A stretch of 64,000 nucleotides of DNA from Phoronis australis (lineage: Eukaryota > Phoronida > Phoronidae): positions 136,241-200,240 of the forward strand of contig NMRA01000375.1 in the NCBI GenBank assembly GCA_002633005.1. The letters run 5' to 3'. Below the pieces are notes generated by a model that saw only the letters and a program-made list of their open reading frames with translations, searched no databases and had not been told where the DNA came from. The position numbers were made by a program, and so were the translations under genes. Below, one piece after another: positions 12,501 to 22,697 of this stretch. Positions within the stretch are counted from its first letter, which is position 1. Each line of letters begins with the position of its first letter.

Positions 12501-14142
12501 TATGCCTCCCAATGTGGGCATTGGTGCTATTGGAAAAATACAGGTAAGTGGGTCATAATTCTCAGGTGCGCTTAGTGCCATAATACAGACTTATGATATC
12601 TGGTGTGTTACACTATAACTGTGGTGTACTCTAATGTATTGTTACTCGAAAGAATTAGTGGGTGTTTGTGGCAAAGAAATACCCTGATTAGAGTTCTTTT
12701 AGCCAAAGGTGTACTCTGTTGAGAGTTTGTGCATGAAAAGTTTCTATACGCACTCCAACTATTTTTTGAAATTGATTATTGCACATTTCCTGTTTAGTTG
12801 CAGTTTTGCTGCAGTTAAACACTTGCAATCTTAATTGAATAGAAACATTATTTGTTTAAATTTAGTTGCTGCATTATGTTGGAAGCATCACACTGACCAC
12901 ACTTAAGTCATGAATTGAGAAATATACGGTTAGGCTTATTTTCTGACTTTTGTCTCCATCACGTCAAGAATCTTCAGAAAATTCAAACATCTACCAGAAT
13001 TTGTTTGAGGAAGACTTTAATCAACGTCTTGTAGAGTTGTTTTATCACTCGTCATCAGACAATGCATTCAATCGATATCAACGGCTCAACAATTATGTAA
13101 CTTAACAACATCAAAGGTCACCATGGTGACCCATCTCCTGATCACCACTTCTTTAATTCCACTTTTAGAGCCCAGGAAGTGTACTTACTGGTTATGACTT
13201 GCATTGACTTATAATTAACTAAAACATTTGTGGTAAATTTTTTTTAATCACGTTGTTACCATATTTCATTTACCGCAATGCATATAGCTGTGAATTCAGT
13301 TTCTCAAAAATAAGATAAAATAAGGTGACGGAGATAGTTTGAGAGCTCTATGTATAACACGAAAAATCTTTCAAGTACTGTGTTGTGATTGGCTGCTTTC
13401 CTAAGTGCATCCGAGACTCGATTCTTGGTATAACGTTAACACGCCAAACGTGACCTAGCAAAACCCGCAGGTCCCCAAAAGAGAACTAAGGTCGCCAAAC
13501 CCCGTTAGCAAGAGTTGAAGATGAAACAAATGACATGCCTGAAGTGAAAAACTGACGATCTTGGCAGATCACCCAGACGTTGTTATATCAGCATTACTAG
13601 TCATAAATGACACGTTCCATTATTTGCCAAACAGCCCCAACTTCTGACTGTTTACTTTCTGTAGTATTTTGAGTGTATGCTCGAATGTGTGTGTGTGTGT
13701 GTGGCGACCTGGGATTTTTATCGGTTGACAAACAATATATGAGGTAAAAAATCGAGCCCTGGCATCCCAAAATCTGTGGAAACAGTCATAACTTGGACAA
13801 CTGCTAATTAGCATATTGTTAAATAGGGATCATGACATTTGTCAGGGTCGGTTTGGATCAAAAATGGTGTTTGGTATCAACTCAAATCATATTCGAAGGC
13901 AGTATTTTTTAATATTGAACTGTATTTTCTGTTTTGCGGCTTATTCTAGAAAAATTTGTTCAATTTCATTTCAGGCACTTCCTCGCTTTGATGAAGATGA
14001 TAATGTAATTAAGGCACACATCATGCAAGTTAGCTGGGCAGCTGACCATCGCGTGATAGATGGCGCTACAATCACACGATTCTCCAACCTGTGGAAGTCG
14101 TACCTGGAAAAGCCAGGTGTCATGTTGATGGATATGAAGTAA
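3444..14142 (+). CDS. DBT: Lipoamide acyltransferase (E2) of branched-chain alpha-keto acid dehydrogenase, mitochondrial
   Basis: Complete 11-exon gene: 3444-3500, 3873-3978, 4282-4357, 5476-5660, 7515-7654, 8620-8719, 9231-9535, 10147-10224, 10607-10798, 12472-12543, 13975-14142. Total 1479 nt, 492 residues (human 482). In the mitochondrial matrix it transfers branched acyl groups from E1 to CoA through a swinging lipoyl arm and forms the complex core. An Arg-rich presequence (residues 1 to about 55, ending near HRFHTAS) precedes a lipoyl domain with acceptor Lys101 in SDKA. Next come a linker, an E3-binding domain at about 173-210 ([15 protein letters not shown]), and a CoA-acyltransferase domain with catalytic His462 and Asp466 in DHRVIDG. 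No frameshift or missing residue is seen. The single n at 9545 is intronic. Confidence 0.98.
3873..3978 (+). CDS. DBT: DBT exon 2 (rest of presequence)
   Basis: Residues 20-55. It starts [10 protein letters not shown] and ends HRFHTAS before gtaagat. It is the only open path that joins exon 1 (phase 0) to exon 3 (needs one base), and its end resembles a presequence cleavage region. Confidence 0.9.
4282..4357 (+). CDS. DBT: DBT exon 3 (start of lipoyl domain)
   Basis: Residues 55-80: [20 protein letters not shown], then EVKD. The LSDIGEGI motif is diagnostic of BCKDH-E2. It ends phase 2 inside Trp80. Confidence 0.97.
5476..5660 (+). CDS. DBT: DBT exon 4 (lipoyl domain with acceptor lysine)
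   Basis: Residues 80-142. It carries [20 protein letters not shown]; Lys101 is the lipoylation site. It ends phase 1 before gtaagt. Confidence 0.98.
5712..5972. mobile_element. MITE copy A, Tc1/mariner-type termini (DBT intron 4)
   Basis: It starts cagtgtaaaagtattcagac and ends 'acttttgtcttgaactg', imperfect inverted ends, with TA at the right flank. The interior matches the copies at 47119, 56664 and 28845 (shared 'attctgt(a/t)at', 'cccc', 'atgatggg'). Confidence 0.6.
7265..7514. repeat. Degenerate tandem array ending at DBT exon 5 acceptor
   Basis: Roughly 45-50 bp units built around 'ctgttctc...tgatttgttgattgcc' repeat about five times. The last unit, 'tgattggttaattgcag', supplies the 3' splice site of exon 5. 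Confidence 0.55.
7515..7654 (+). CDS. DBT: DBT exon 5 (linker and start of E3-binding domain)
   Basis: Residues 142-188. An acidic, Thr/Gln-rich linker is followed by [16 protein letters not shown], the first helix of the peripheral-subunit-binding domain. It ends phase 0. Confidence 0.97.
8620..8719 (+). CDS. DBT: DBT exon 6 (rest of E3-binding domain)
   Basis: Residues 189-222. [20 protein letters not shown] is the conserved second half of the E3-binding fold. It ends phase 1. Confidence 0.97.
9231..9535 (+). CDS. DBT: DBT exon 7 (linker and start of catalytic domain)
   Basis: Residues 222-323. A Pro/Ala-rich linker is followed by [29 protein letters not shown] and [10 protein letters not shown]. 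It ends phase 0. A single unresolved n lies 9 bases into the following intron. Confidence 0.97.
10147..10224 (+). CDS. DBT: DBT exon 8
   Basis: Residues 324-349: [20 protein letters not shown], then ENVIYK; 26 whole codons between tag and gtaaac. Catalytic-domain core strand (PILNA). Confidence 0.96.
10607..10798 (+). CDS. DBT: DBT exon 9
   Basis: Residues 350-413. [20 protein letters not shown] is followed by [14 protein letters not shown], the typical acyltransferase TGGTFTISNIG motif. Phase 0 at both ends. Confidence 0.98.
12472..12543 (+). CDS. DBT: DBT exon 10
   Basis: Residues 414-437: [20 protein letters not shown], then GKIQ. The E2 P-x-I-x-P-P loop is intact. Phase 0 at both ends. 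Confidence 0.97.
13683..13704. repeat. (GT)n microsatellite
   Basis: About ten GT units in DBT intron 10. Confidence 0.85.
13975..14142 (+). CDS. DBT: DBT exon 11 (active site and stop)
   Basis: Residues 438-492 plus TAA. It holds [20 protein letters not shown] with catalytic His462 and Asp466, and ends MLMDMK. Confidence 0.98.
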   Translation, partial: ALPRFDEDDNVIKAHIMQVSWAADHRVIDGATITRFSNLWKSYLEKPGVMLMDMK

Positions 14143-14804
14143 TAACAAACTGTTGAGCTTCTATTCCGAAGGACAGTGGTGCATCTGTACATACTGTATA
14201 TTGTAACTATGCGCAACTACTGGTACTCGAGCCAACTTAAAAGGTGGTCATATGGTTTAAGGTGGTTTCCACGGATTGTCCACCATACGGTTGTGGCTCT
14301 GTTTGGAAATGAGTGGATGGAAGAAGACTAGAAAATGTCATTCAGTTGTCATGTCAATTGTTACTAACTTTGTACTAGTGTTCAGTTGGTATTCCACTTG
14401 GTAAGCACTCATATCTCAAGCTTTCCATTACTTTTGCTGGACTTGCCAATGTTAACATTCTTCCACAGCTGAGTTTTTTTTAGGAATTGCATTTCCCTGA
14501 CTGTTGCTAAATCAATTTCAATGATTTGTAGAACATAGGGAGCAATCCCTGAAAACGTTCTAAAATTATATGCTGGCGGACAATTATGAAAAACTCAGGG
14601 TAAAATGCACACTTTGTTTTATATTTTAAAATTATGACGTCATATGCTGAGGCTGGTAATTGCCAGATGAAAAAACACTTCGGGTTCAATAGATGATTTT
14701 GGTTGAGATTAATAACTGGTGACTCCGGTACGTAGCTCGTCTTACATCTGGCATTTCAAACTCAGATCCTTAATCAGAAGTGCTTTCAATTTGAGTTGAA
14801 TAAA
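14143..14804 (+). other. DBT 3' UTR with candidate polyadenylation signal
   Basis: Non-coding sequence after the DBT stop. The first good aataaa after it is at 14799-14804, which would give a 3' UTR of about 0.7 kb. The signal choice is a guess without transcripts. Confidence 0.4.
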
Positions 14805-15717
14805 CCTTGACGAAGAACAGTTTAAAGGCTACCCATCAATCACAATTTGAAAAGTAAGCGATCGACTAAAATTTTATTAAAAAACAATTTCTTTAAATTG
14901 CCTTTCATTCCTGATTTTTTTATAAAACAGACACCAGACTTTTCCATGCATTGTATGCATATATCATATTCATAAGGCTTCTAATGGGATCAAAAGTGCA
15001 TCAATGCATGCCACCTGTTGGCTAAAACGGTGTTTTCAGGTAACTCCAAAAGTGAAATAGCTGGATTATAGCAACTTGCTGTAGTCATCACTGACACACA
15101 TCAACTAAATCTAAGTCAGGTGGTGTGAATCTACCAGGTTCTTTATTAATAGAATGCGTTACGGGTTATTTGAGAGGATTTGTCTATCATGTATGTGACC
15201 TCTGAGATCACAATGAATGTTGAACCTATTTAAATATTCAAGCATGAAAGATGACTCGAAAGGTGTCGTTATCCCTGTTCTTTTATCTACCTTGGTTAAA
15301 CCTTACGTTACCAGGTATTTAAGTTTCTGAAGGAGATATATGATCACTAATTAAAGGCTTGACCAGGAAGTCAGAACACTTAGCCACTTGAACCACAAGG
15401 TCATATTTTACATCCAGCCAATGTTAACGATGGTACCCAGGTGTGGGAACATCTGCGATTTGTTTGCAATTTTGTGGAATTTGACAATGCCATGCTTATA
15501 TCCTTTGGAGGGGTTGGTTATGAAGCTCTTGTTTTTATTTTGAATCTCCTTGTCAAAAATGTTACATTCATGGTTGAAACAAATTTTTCTGCGGTAGCTA
15601 ATAAAGAAATGTGGTGTCTTTGGTCCAAAAATGTAATGTTGATTTACAAATACAGTGAAAGCATAATTATGTTAAATATTTTGTCTGGTTTATTTTATTC
15701 CAGCATCTGCAGACATC
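14805..15717. other. Intergenic, no gene seen
   Basis: AT-rich sequence downstream of DBT. An ORF at 15441-15755 is not recognisable and runs into the duplicated segment that follows. Confidence 0.5.
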
Positions 15718-16495
15718 ATTGTCATAGAAACTGTGCACTTGGTGGCAGAAACTAGTCTATCATTAGTATGAAATTCATCCAAACTTGGGGGCTAATAATT
15801 GGCGGATTTAGGGATCCCCATGGCCCACCACAGACACAACCTAAACAAACTAACGCTCAGTATTGGCCAACCACCAGTGCTACACGGAACAAGGAGTGTT
15901 TGGTCATATGTTTTGGAAAAAATGGACTCCCAGTTATGGTATCCTGTATAAACCCCACATGCCATTTTAGGGCTTTTGCTGAGAATTTTCTGCAAAAGTT
16001 GTACAATTGTGGGGCTTGGAACTTTCCTCTTCTAAGAGGAATTCCTCTATTTTGGCTTTGATTTCCTCTTATTTGATTTCTTGTTTCCTCTTTATATCTT
16101 TACTTTGAATTTATTGGTGCAAAAATGTTCATTTCATTTACATTTTACAACACAAAAAAATATTTCTTTCACACAAGCCCATTTATTAGTGGAACCATGC
16201 ATTACATGGAAAATTATCATCTCTTTTGTCATTGGTCACTCCAAGCCCTGAGTAGGTAAACGTTATAATTGTTAATGCATAAGATTTTACATAGTTCTTC
16301 TGCCGACTGACATCACTTCGGTATACATTGTGGCAATAGTTACTTTCAGGGGTCCTGGGTTTTGAGAATCATTTTGATGTCTACTATTCAATTGATACTA
16401 ATAACGTGACCTTAGTCTCCTGCACAGACTCAATGACGAGAATGAGCTTTCCGTGACGTCAGCTTGTGAGGCCCGGGAAACAGGCGTAACGTGAC
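15718..16495. repeat. Duplicated segment A (copy 1)
   Basis: 778 bp, nearly identical to 17058-17833, beginning attgtcatagaaactgtgca and ending at 'caggcgtaacgtgac'. The second copy starts right after the single n at 17057, suggesting an unmerged allele. Confidence 0.9.
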
Positions 16496-17056
16496 CTTAA
16501 GTAGTTTGACATTCGTATTTGCTAAGTTTGTTTGCCTAAAAGGGGGATGTCATATATGGAGGTCGTAACCCTGTGTTGACCCCTGACCTCGGTTACTGTT
16601 CCTGTAATGCATTACGGTAAAGTCGCGTGATTTTCGGACGGCCCGCCATTTTCGACCAAGAATAAATATTTCCGAAATGAGTTATTCATAGTCCACGAAA
16701 TTCGTACATGGTCAAAAAATGTTTTTCAACGATCCTCAAATTTCGGACAATGTCATAAACGTCGGATTTTTGTCCCGCGACTTTCGGACAAGGAAAATTT
16801 TTAGAAACGGTAATTTGGGATCGACGCAACTCCCGTGTCACTAAAGCGTTCAACGGATGATTACTACTGTATACGGCTTCAGTCCGAGAATCGGTATAAC
16901 GGGTTTGTAATTTTTACCTTGTCTTGACGATGTCAGGACCGTTACTCGATTGTCTTGCGTTTAGCTTGTGTCTGGCGCTTTAGCTATGAAAAGAATCACC
17001 GAGTTCCGCATGACGAAAATTTCTGATGAAAATACAAATAGGAAATACACCGAAGG
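16496..17056. other. Insert between the A copies; left end of a TIR-bearing element
   Basis: Unique sequence present only after copy 1. From 16613 it begins with a 27-bp sequence found inverted at 21559-21585. It then has repeated 'ttcggac' motifs (near 16740, 16790), a pattern of terminal plus subterminal motifs seen in DNA transposons. Confidence 0.45.
16613..16639 (+). repeat. 27-bp inverted repeat, left arm
   Basis: Starts tacggtaaagtcgcgtgatt. It is the exact reverse complement of 21559-21585. Confidence 0.9.
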
Positions 17057-17057
17057 N

Positions 17058-17833
17058 ATTGTCATAGAAACTGTGCACTTGGTGGCAGAAACTAGTCTAT
17101 CATTAGTATGAAATTCATCCAAACTTGGGGGCTAATAATTGGCGGATTTAGGGATCCCCATGGACCACCACAGACACAACCTAAACAAAACTAACGCTCC
17201 AGTATTGGCCAACCGCCAGTGCTGCAGGGAACAAGGAGTGTTTGGTCATATGTTTTGGAAAAAATGGACTCCCAGTTATGGTATCCTGTATAAACCCCAC
17301 ATGCCATTTTAGGGCTTTTGCTGAGATTTTTCTGCAAAAGTTGTACAATAGTGGGGCTTGGAATTTTCCTCTTCTAAGAGGATTTCCTCTTTTTTGGCTT
17401 TGATTTCCTCTTATTTGATTTCTCGTTTCCTCTTAATATCGTTACTTTGAATTTATTGGTGCAAAAATGTTCATTTCATTTACATTTTACAACACAAAAA
17501 ATATTTCTTTCACACAAGCCCATTTATTAGTGGAACCATGCATTACATGGAAAATTATCATCTCTTTTGTCATTGGTCACTCCAAGCCCTGAGTAGGTAA
17601 ACGTTATTGATAATGCGTAAGATTTTACATAGTTCTTCTGCCGACTGACATCACTTCGGTAGACATTGTGGCAATAGTTACTTACAGGGGTCCTGGGTTT
17701 TGAGAATCATTTTGATGTCTACTATTCAATTGATACTAATAACGTGACCTTAGTCTCCTGCACAGACTCAATGACGAGAATGAGCTTTCCGCGACGTCAG
17801 CTTGTGAGGCCCGGGAACCAGGCGTAACGTGAC
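17058..17833. repeat. Duplicated segment A (copy 2)
   Basis: 776 bp counterpart of 15718-16495 with scattered single-base and short indel differences. It directly follows the n at 17057. Confidence 0.9.
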
Positions 17834-18930
17834 ACTTTCTGTATTCGTTTCTTTGCTTCCGCCGATTTACCAGAAACACAGAGTGGGTCTTCACATTCCA
17901 AAAATCTTTGAAATAGGCACATTACGAACCGGTATTTTTTATTTGTGTTTTACTGTTGTTCCTAAATGCTGGAGTGTTATTCATCTCTGGCTGTTATTTC
18001 GCTTGCCCACCACTCTTGAAAATCGAGCATTCTATGACTACGTTTAAAACTGCATTTCGCCATGTTCATTTGGTCAAAAAACCATAAATCGAATTGGACT
18101 CTCATCATATCGGTCTCGTAATATTCATCTGCACCAACTGCCACTGCCAGTCACGGTGACTGGACCATGTAGTGCTGTCGGTTTTTTTAAGCCAATGCCG
18201 CGGTAGGCCTATGGGTAAATCTTCGGTCAGTGACGTCTTGTGATAGACCAATATCATATAGAGGCCTGCTTATTTTTCTAAACCTACCTGTAGTTCAAGG
18301 TTATCTTAGACCTATCGACTAGTCAGTGTATGTAGTCAAATATCTGCCTCCGCAAACAGTAATGACAAAGTATATAATTATCTTCTGTTTTATGCAACAT
18401 TTGATTTTTTCATAAAATTTACAAAAATCCTGTTTTTGATAGTCCTTGATCATGCAAAAGTGGAACATTTTAAAGACAATTCTTAACAGCGTTTTGGGAT
18501 TGAGAACAATGAATCTATGGAACCTAAAAGTTTCATTTAAATGCGTTCTGCCGTCGTTCCGAAGTTAGCCAAATTTAGTCATTTTCCGAGAGTCCTACAG
18601 ATATCACACTTATCCATGTCACGTTATCGCCTTTTCTGCTTAATGGTTTATATAAATACGTAATTCTTAATAGTTTAGGTAATAATTTAAGTTTAGCCAG
18701 GTTAAGTTATTTGGCCATTCTTTGACACTAAAATGACCAGAGTGAAAATTGCATAACTTGTAAACGTTTCCGGCACACCATCTTCAATCATGTCAGTGAT
18801 ACCCTGTGGTCACTTACAGCAGTAATACTTAATTTACTGGTGTTGTTATTTGCTGTTGTATATATCTATGAATGCTAGCGGTTTTTACAGAAGCATACAT
18901 TTCGCTGAGCAGAGCTCTCATCATTCTATT
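17834..18930. other. Intergenic, no gene seen
   Basis: Bases about 18420-18605 are a relative of the repeat in RTCA intron 2 (1560-1745). I see nothing else in this stretch. Confidence 0.45.
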
Positions 18931-19970
18931 GTATACCCGTCTATTGTTCACATAATATTCATTTTGGGACTGATAAGTGTTGAAATCTCAGAATTTGGCT
19001 CAGTGGTCAGGTTGTTTTGATGACGGTGATACCCGGGTGGTCCAACAGTATATGCAGTTTCAGTTGAGGTACGGTTACTTCGACAGATATGTCACATGAC
19101 AACAAAAACATGTCTCTGCCGGGTTCCCACTATAGCAGGGATGCTTTAAAAATTTTGACAACATTATTTGTGTACTAGAAGTTTATCCAAGGAAACGCTC
19201 CATTTTTTAATTCAACATAAAGACTGCCGAATATCGATAAGAAACAGTGGGTGATTTATACGAAAGTCCTTGGCTATTTTTATAGTCATTTCTGGTTAGA
19301 CTCATTGTCTTTTTTAATCCAAGTCGGTGTCAAATGAATCTGTCAGGTTTGTCTGCACCACCTTAAAATGGTATAAAACACATGCAAATTTAATGGTTTA
19401 TAGTGTGAGCTTGGACTGACCAACCCGGTGTACGTTCGTTCTGGGGTTTTATCCGACATCTGTGCTTCTCCCCTGCCATTTTACTTGTTCTGTTCACGAG
19501 CCTTTCTTGTTTTGATGGTTGACTACTAAATAAAAGCTTCCGCTAAATGTTCACTAAAAATCCATTGTCGTTTTCTATGACGATAAAAAACCACTTGCGG
19601 GAATTTAGAATTTATCCGATTATGAACAAGCGACTGAAAAAGAATAGGCCCCAGTATTACTGGCTTTTCCTAGCTGTTAAAATTTCGTTTCAGAAAGAAT
19701 TTTCGCCGCAGTTTCCAACGGAGGGTGGTCTATGCGTTTCAGGCGCACAGGCATTGCTTTTTTGTCAGGATTTGTCCCTTGCGTGCTATCGACAGCCGGA
19801 ACCAGTTGATGATTTTCAGTTACGGAGAGTGAGTTGTTGTCAGAGTCGGGAGGGTGTTGTCGTCTGCATAGTTGACCAGTGTAGATTTTTTTGACAAAAA
19901 GATGTTGACACTACTGTTCTGTTGTTAAGCAGCTTACTTTTTTAGTCCCACACATTTCATCACTGTATTT
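18931..19970. repeat. Duplicated segment C (copy 1)
   Basis: About 1040 bp, from gtatacccgtctattgttca to 'cactgtattt', closely matching 21648-22697. It contains an unrecognised ORF (19547-19894) whose reading frame is shifted by indels in the other copy. This argues against it being a gene. Confidence 0.9.
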
Positions 19971-20156
19971 AAATATAAATCGGTAAATAAAACAACAAGA
20001 ATGGATCAACTGAAATTTGAAATTTTCGGAGGTAACAACTTCCTTTATCAACAAAAACAGAAATAAAGTAAAATCAAACACGAAATGACAATTGACATAT
20101 AAGATATGGTGTAATGAAAATGATACATTTTTGCGTAAAAAATTCAATGACATATT

Positions 20157-20432
20157 TTAAGTTTTTATGTTCAATCCATGAGGTTCTATTGTATTCAGTT
20201 TGTCTATCCAATATTGTTCTCTTTTAAGTCTGTGAGGGGTACTGGGGTGTTGGAGTTTTTCTATTATTTGTACAGAAAGATCTTGAATATTATGGTTTTT
20301 GGAATTGAAATGATTACCTACAGTATCAGAAATGTTTTTATGTATTATGTTAAATCTATGATTACGAAACCGAGTTTGTAGATTATGTTGAGTTTGTCCT
20401 ACGTATTGGATAGAACATTTTTTACAAGTTAT
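20157..20432 (-). mobile_element. Penelope-like retroelement, C-terminal GIY-YIG endonuclease fragment
   Basis: Minus-strand open frame of 91 residues ending in TAA at 20157. It reads ITCKKCSIQYVGQTQHN near its start and EQYWIDKLNTIEPHGLN at its end, with RFRNHRF between. CxxC, YVGxT, R-x-x-x-H and the closing WI-L-T-P-GLN pattern are those of the GIY-YIG domain at the C-terminus of Penelope-like reverse transcriptases. The reverse transcriptase part should lie upstream, within the 827-base gap; nothing of it is visible beyond the gap. No second-strand or target features are visible. Confidence 0.8.
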
Positions 20433-21259
20433 NNNNNNNNNNNNNNNNNNNNNNNNNNNNNNNNNNNNNNNNNNNNNNNNNNNNNNNNNNNNNNNNNNNN
20501 NNNNNNNNNNNNNNNNNNNNNNNNNNNNNNNNNNNNNNNNNNNNNNNNNNNNNNNNNNNNNNNNNNNNNNNNNNNNNNNNNNNNNNNNNNNNNNNNNNNN
20601 NNNNNNNNNNNNNNNNNNNNNNNNNNNNNNNNNNNNNNNNNNNNNNNNNNNNNNNNNNNNNNNNNNNNNNNNNNNNNNNNNNNNNNNNNNNNNNNNNNNN
20701 NNNNNNNNNNNNNNNNNNNNNNNNNNNNNNNNNNNNNNNNNNNNNNNNNNNNNNNNNNNNNNNNNNNNNNNNNNNNNNNNNNNNNNNNNNNNNNNNNNNN
20801 NNNNNNNNNNNNNNNNNNNNNNNNNNNNNNNNNNNNNNNNNNNNNNNNNNNNNNNNNNNNNNNNNNNNNNNNNNNNNNNNNNNNNNNNNNNNNNNNNNNN
20901 NNNNNNNNNNNNNNNNNNNNNNNNNNNNNNNNNNNNNNNNNNNNNNNNNNNNNNNNNNNNNNNNNNNNNNNNNNNNNNNNNNNNNNNNNNNNNNNNNNNN
21001 NNNNNNNNNNNNNNNNNNNNNNNNNNNNNNNNNNNNNNNNNNNNNNNNNNNNNNNNNNNNNNNNNNNNNNNNNNNNNNNNNNNNNNNNNNNNNNNNNNNN
21101 NNNNNNNNNNNNNNNNNNNNNNNNNNNNNNNNNNNNNNNNNNNNNNNNNNNNNNNNNNNNNNNNNNNNNNNNNNNNNNNNNNNNNNNNNNNNNNNNNNNN
21201 NNNNNNNNNNNNNNNNNNNNNNNNNNNNNNNNNNNNNNNNNNNNNNNNNNNNNNNNNNN
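20433..21259. other. Assembly gap
   Basis: 827 consecutive n. Open frames reported through it have no meaning. Confidence 1.
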
Positions 21260-21647
21260 CACTTGTTGGGAACGGTCTTTGTGCGTCGACGACGCACATT
21301 TCTTATTGGGAAAGCCAGATTTTCAAAAATTAATCGCTCAGACCATTTGAGTCTCATTTACCTGCAATTATACTGCTATCAAATGACCGAGCCAACATTG
21401 TTGATACTACGACAGCTCATCGAAATAATGTACACCCACGAAATTCGGACACTAGCGGAAACCCAAATTTGGAGGTCCGCCAAATTCGGACACCACAAAA
21501 TTATATTTCGCGAGATTCGTCCAAGAATGAATTTTTTCGATTGGAATTAATTTTCAGTGTCCGAAAATCACGCGACTTTACCGTAGTTCTGATCTTAATA
21601 TAGCAGTTGAACATGTGACTCCGTCTCGTTTACATGCATACATGACA
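21260..21647. other. Right flank of gap; right end of TIR-bearing element
   Basis: Contains a 17-bp palindrome at 21281-21297 and several 'attcggac' motifs (21432-21495). These lead to the inverted 27-bp arm at 21559-21585. Confidence 0.45.
21559..21585 (-). repeat. 27-bp inverted repeat, right arm
   Basis: Exact reverse complement of 16613-16639. If both belong to one element it spans about 5 kb, but assembly breaks lie in between. Confidence 0.9.
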
Positions 21648-22697
21648 GTATACCCGTCTATTGTTCACATAATATTCATTTTGGGACTGATAGGTGTTGA
21701 AATCTCAGAATTTGGCTCAGTGGTCAGGTTGTTTTGATGACGGTGATACCCGGGTGGTCCAACAGTATATGCAGTTTCAGTTGAGGCACGGTTACTTCGA
21801 CAGATATGTCGCATGAGAACAAAAACATGTCTCTGCCGGGTTCCCACTATAGCAGGGATGCTTTAAAAATTTTGACAACATTATTTGTATACTAGAAGTT
21901 TATCCAAGGAAACGCTCCATTTTTTAATTCAACATAAAGACTCAGTGCCGAATGTCGATAAGACTAAACAGTGGGTGATTTTATACGAAAGTCCTTGGCT
22001 ATTTTTATAGTCATTTCTGGTTAGACTCATTGTCTTTAGTAATCCAAGTCGGTGTCAAATGAATCTCTCAGGTTTGTCTGCACCACCTTAAAATGGTATA
22101 AAACACATGCAAATTTAGATGGTTTATAGTGTGAGCTTGGGCTGACCAACCCGGCGTACGTTCGTTCTGTGGTTTTATCCGACATCTGTGCTTCTCCCCT
22201 GCCATTTTACTTGTTCTATTCACGAGCCTTTCTTGTTTTGATGGTTGACTACTAATTAAAAGCTTCTAAATGTTCACTAAAAATCCATTGTCGTTTTCTA
22301 TGACGATAGAAAACCACTTGCGGGAATTTAGAATTTATCCAATTATGAACATGCGACTGAAAAAGAATAGGCCCCAGTATTACTGGCTTTTCCTAGCTGT
22401 TAAAATTTCGTTTCAGAAAGAATTTCCGCCGCAGTTTCCAACGGAGGGTGGTCTATGCGTTCAGGCGCCGCACAGGCATTGCTTTTTTGTCAGGATTTGT
22501 CCCTTGCGTGCTATCGACAACCGGAACCAGTTGATGATTTTCAGTTACGGAGAGTGGGTTGTTGTCAGAGTCGAGAGGGTGTTGTCGTCTACATAATTGA
22601 CCAGTGTAGATTTTTTTGACAAAAAAGATGTTGTCACTGTTGCTCAGTTGTTAAGCAGCTTACTTTTTTTAGTCCCACACATTTCATCACTGTATTT
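21648..22697. repeat. Duplicated segment C (copy 2)
   Basis: About 1050 bp counterpart of 18931-19970. Both flanks differ from those of copy 1, so the duplication (or alternative haplotype) ends sharply at 'cactgtattt'. Confidence 0.9.

Noticed and set aside
19372-19390. tataaaa followed by an octamer-like atgcaaat as a promoter
   Set aside because: It recurs in the duplicate at about 22094 and nothing transcribed can be tied to it; chance in AT-rich DNA is likely.
19547-19894. A 115-residue ORF repeated at 22270-22596
   Set aside because: No recognisable domain, and indels between the two copies shift the frame, so there is no sign of selection on a protein.
20157-21357. Long open frames of 270-380 residues on both strands across this span
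   Set aside because: Most of their length is the 827-base run of n. Only the 91 residues at 20157-20432 on the minus strand are real sequence.
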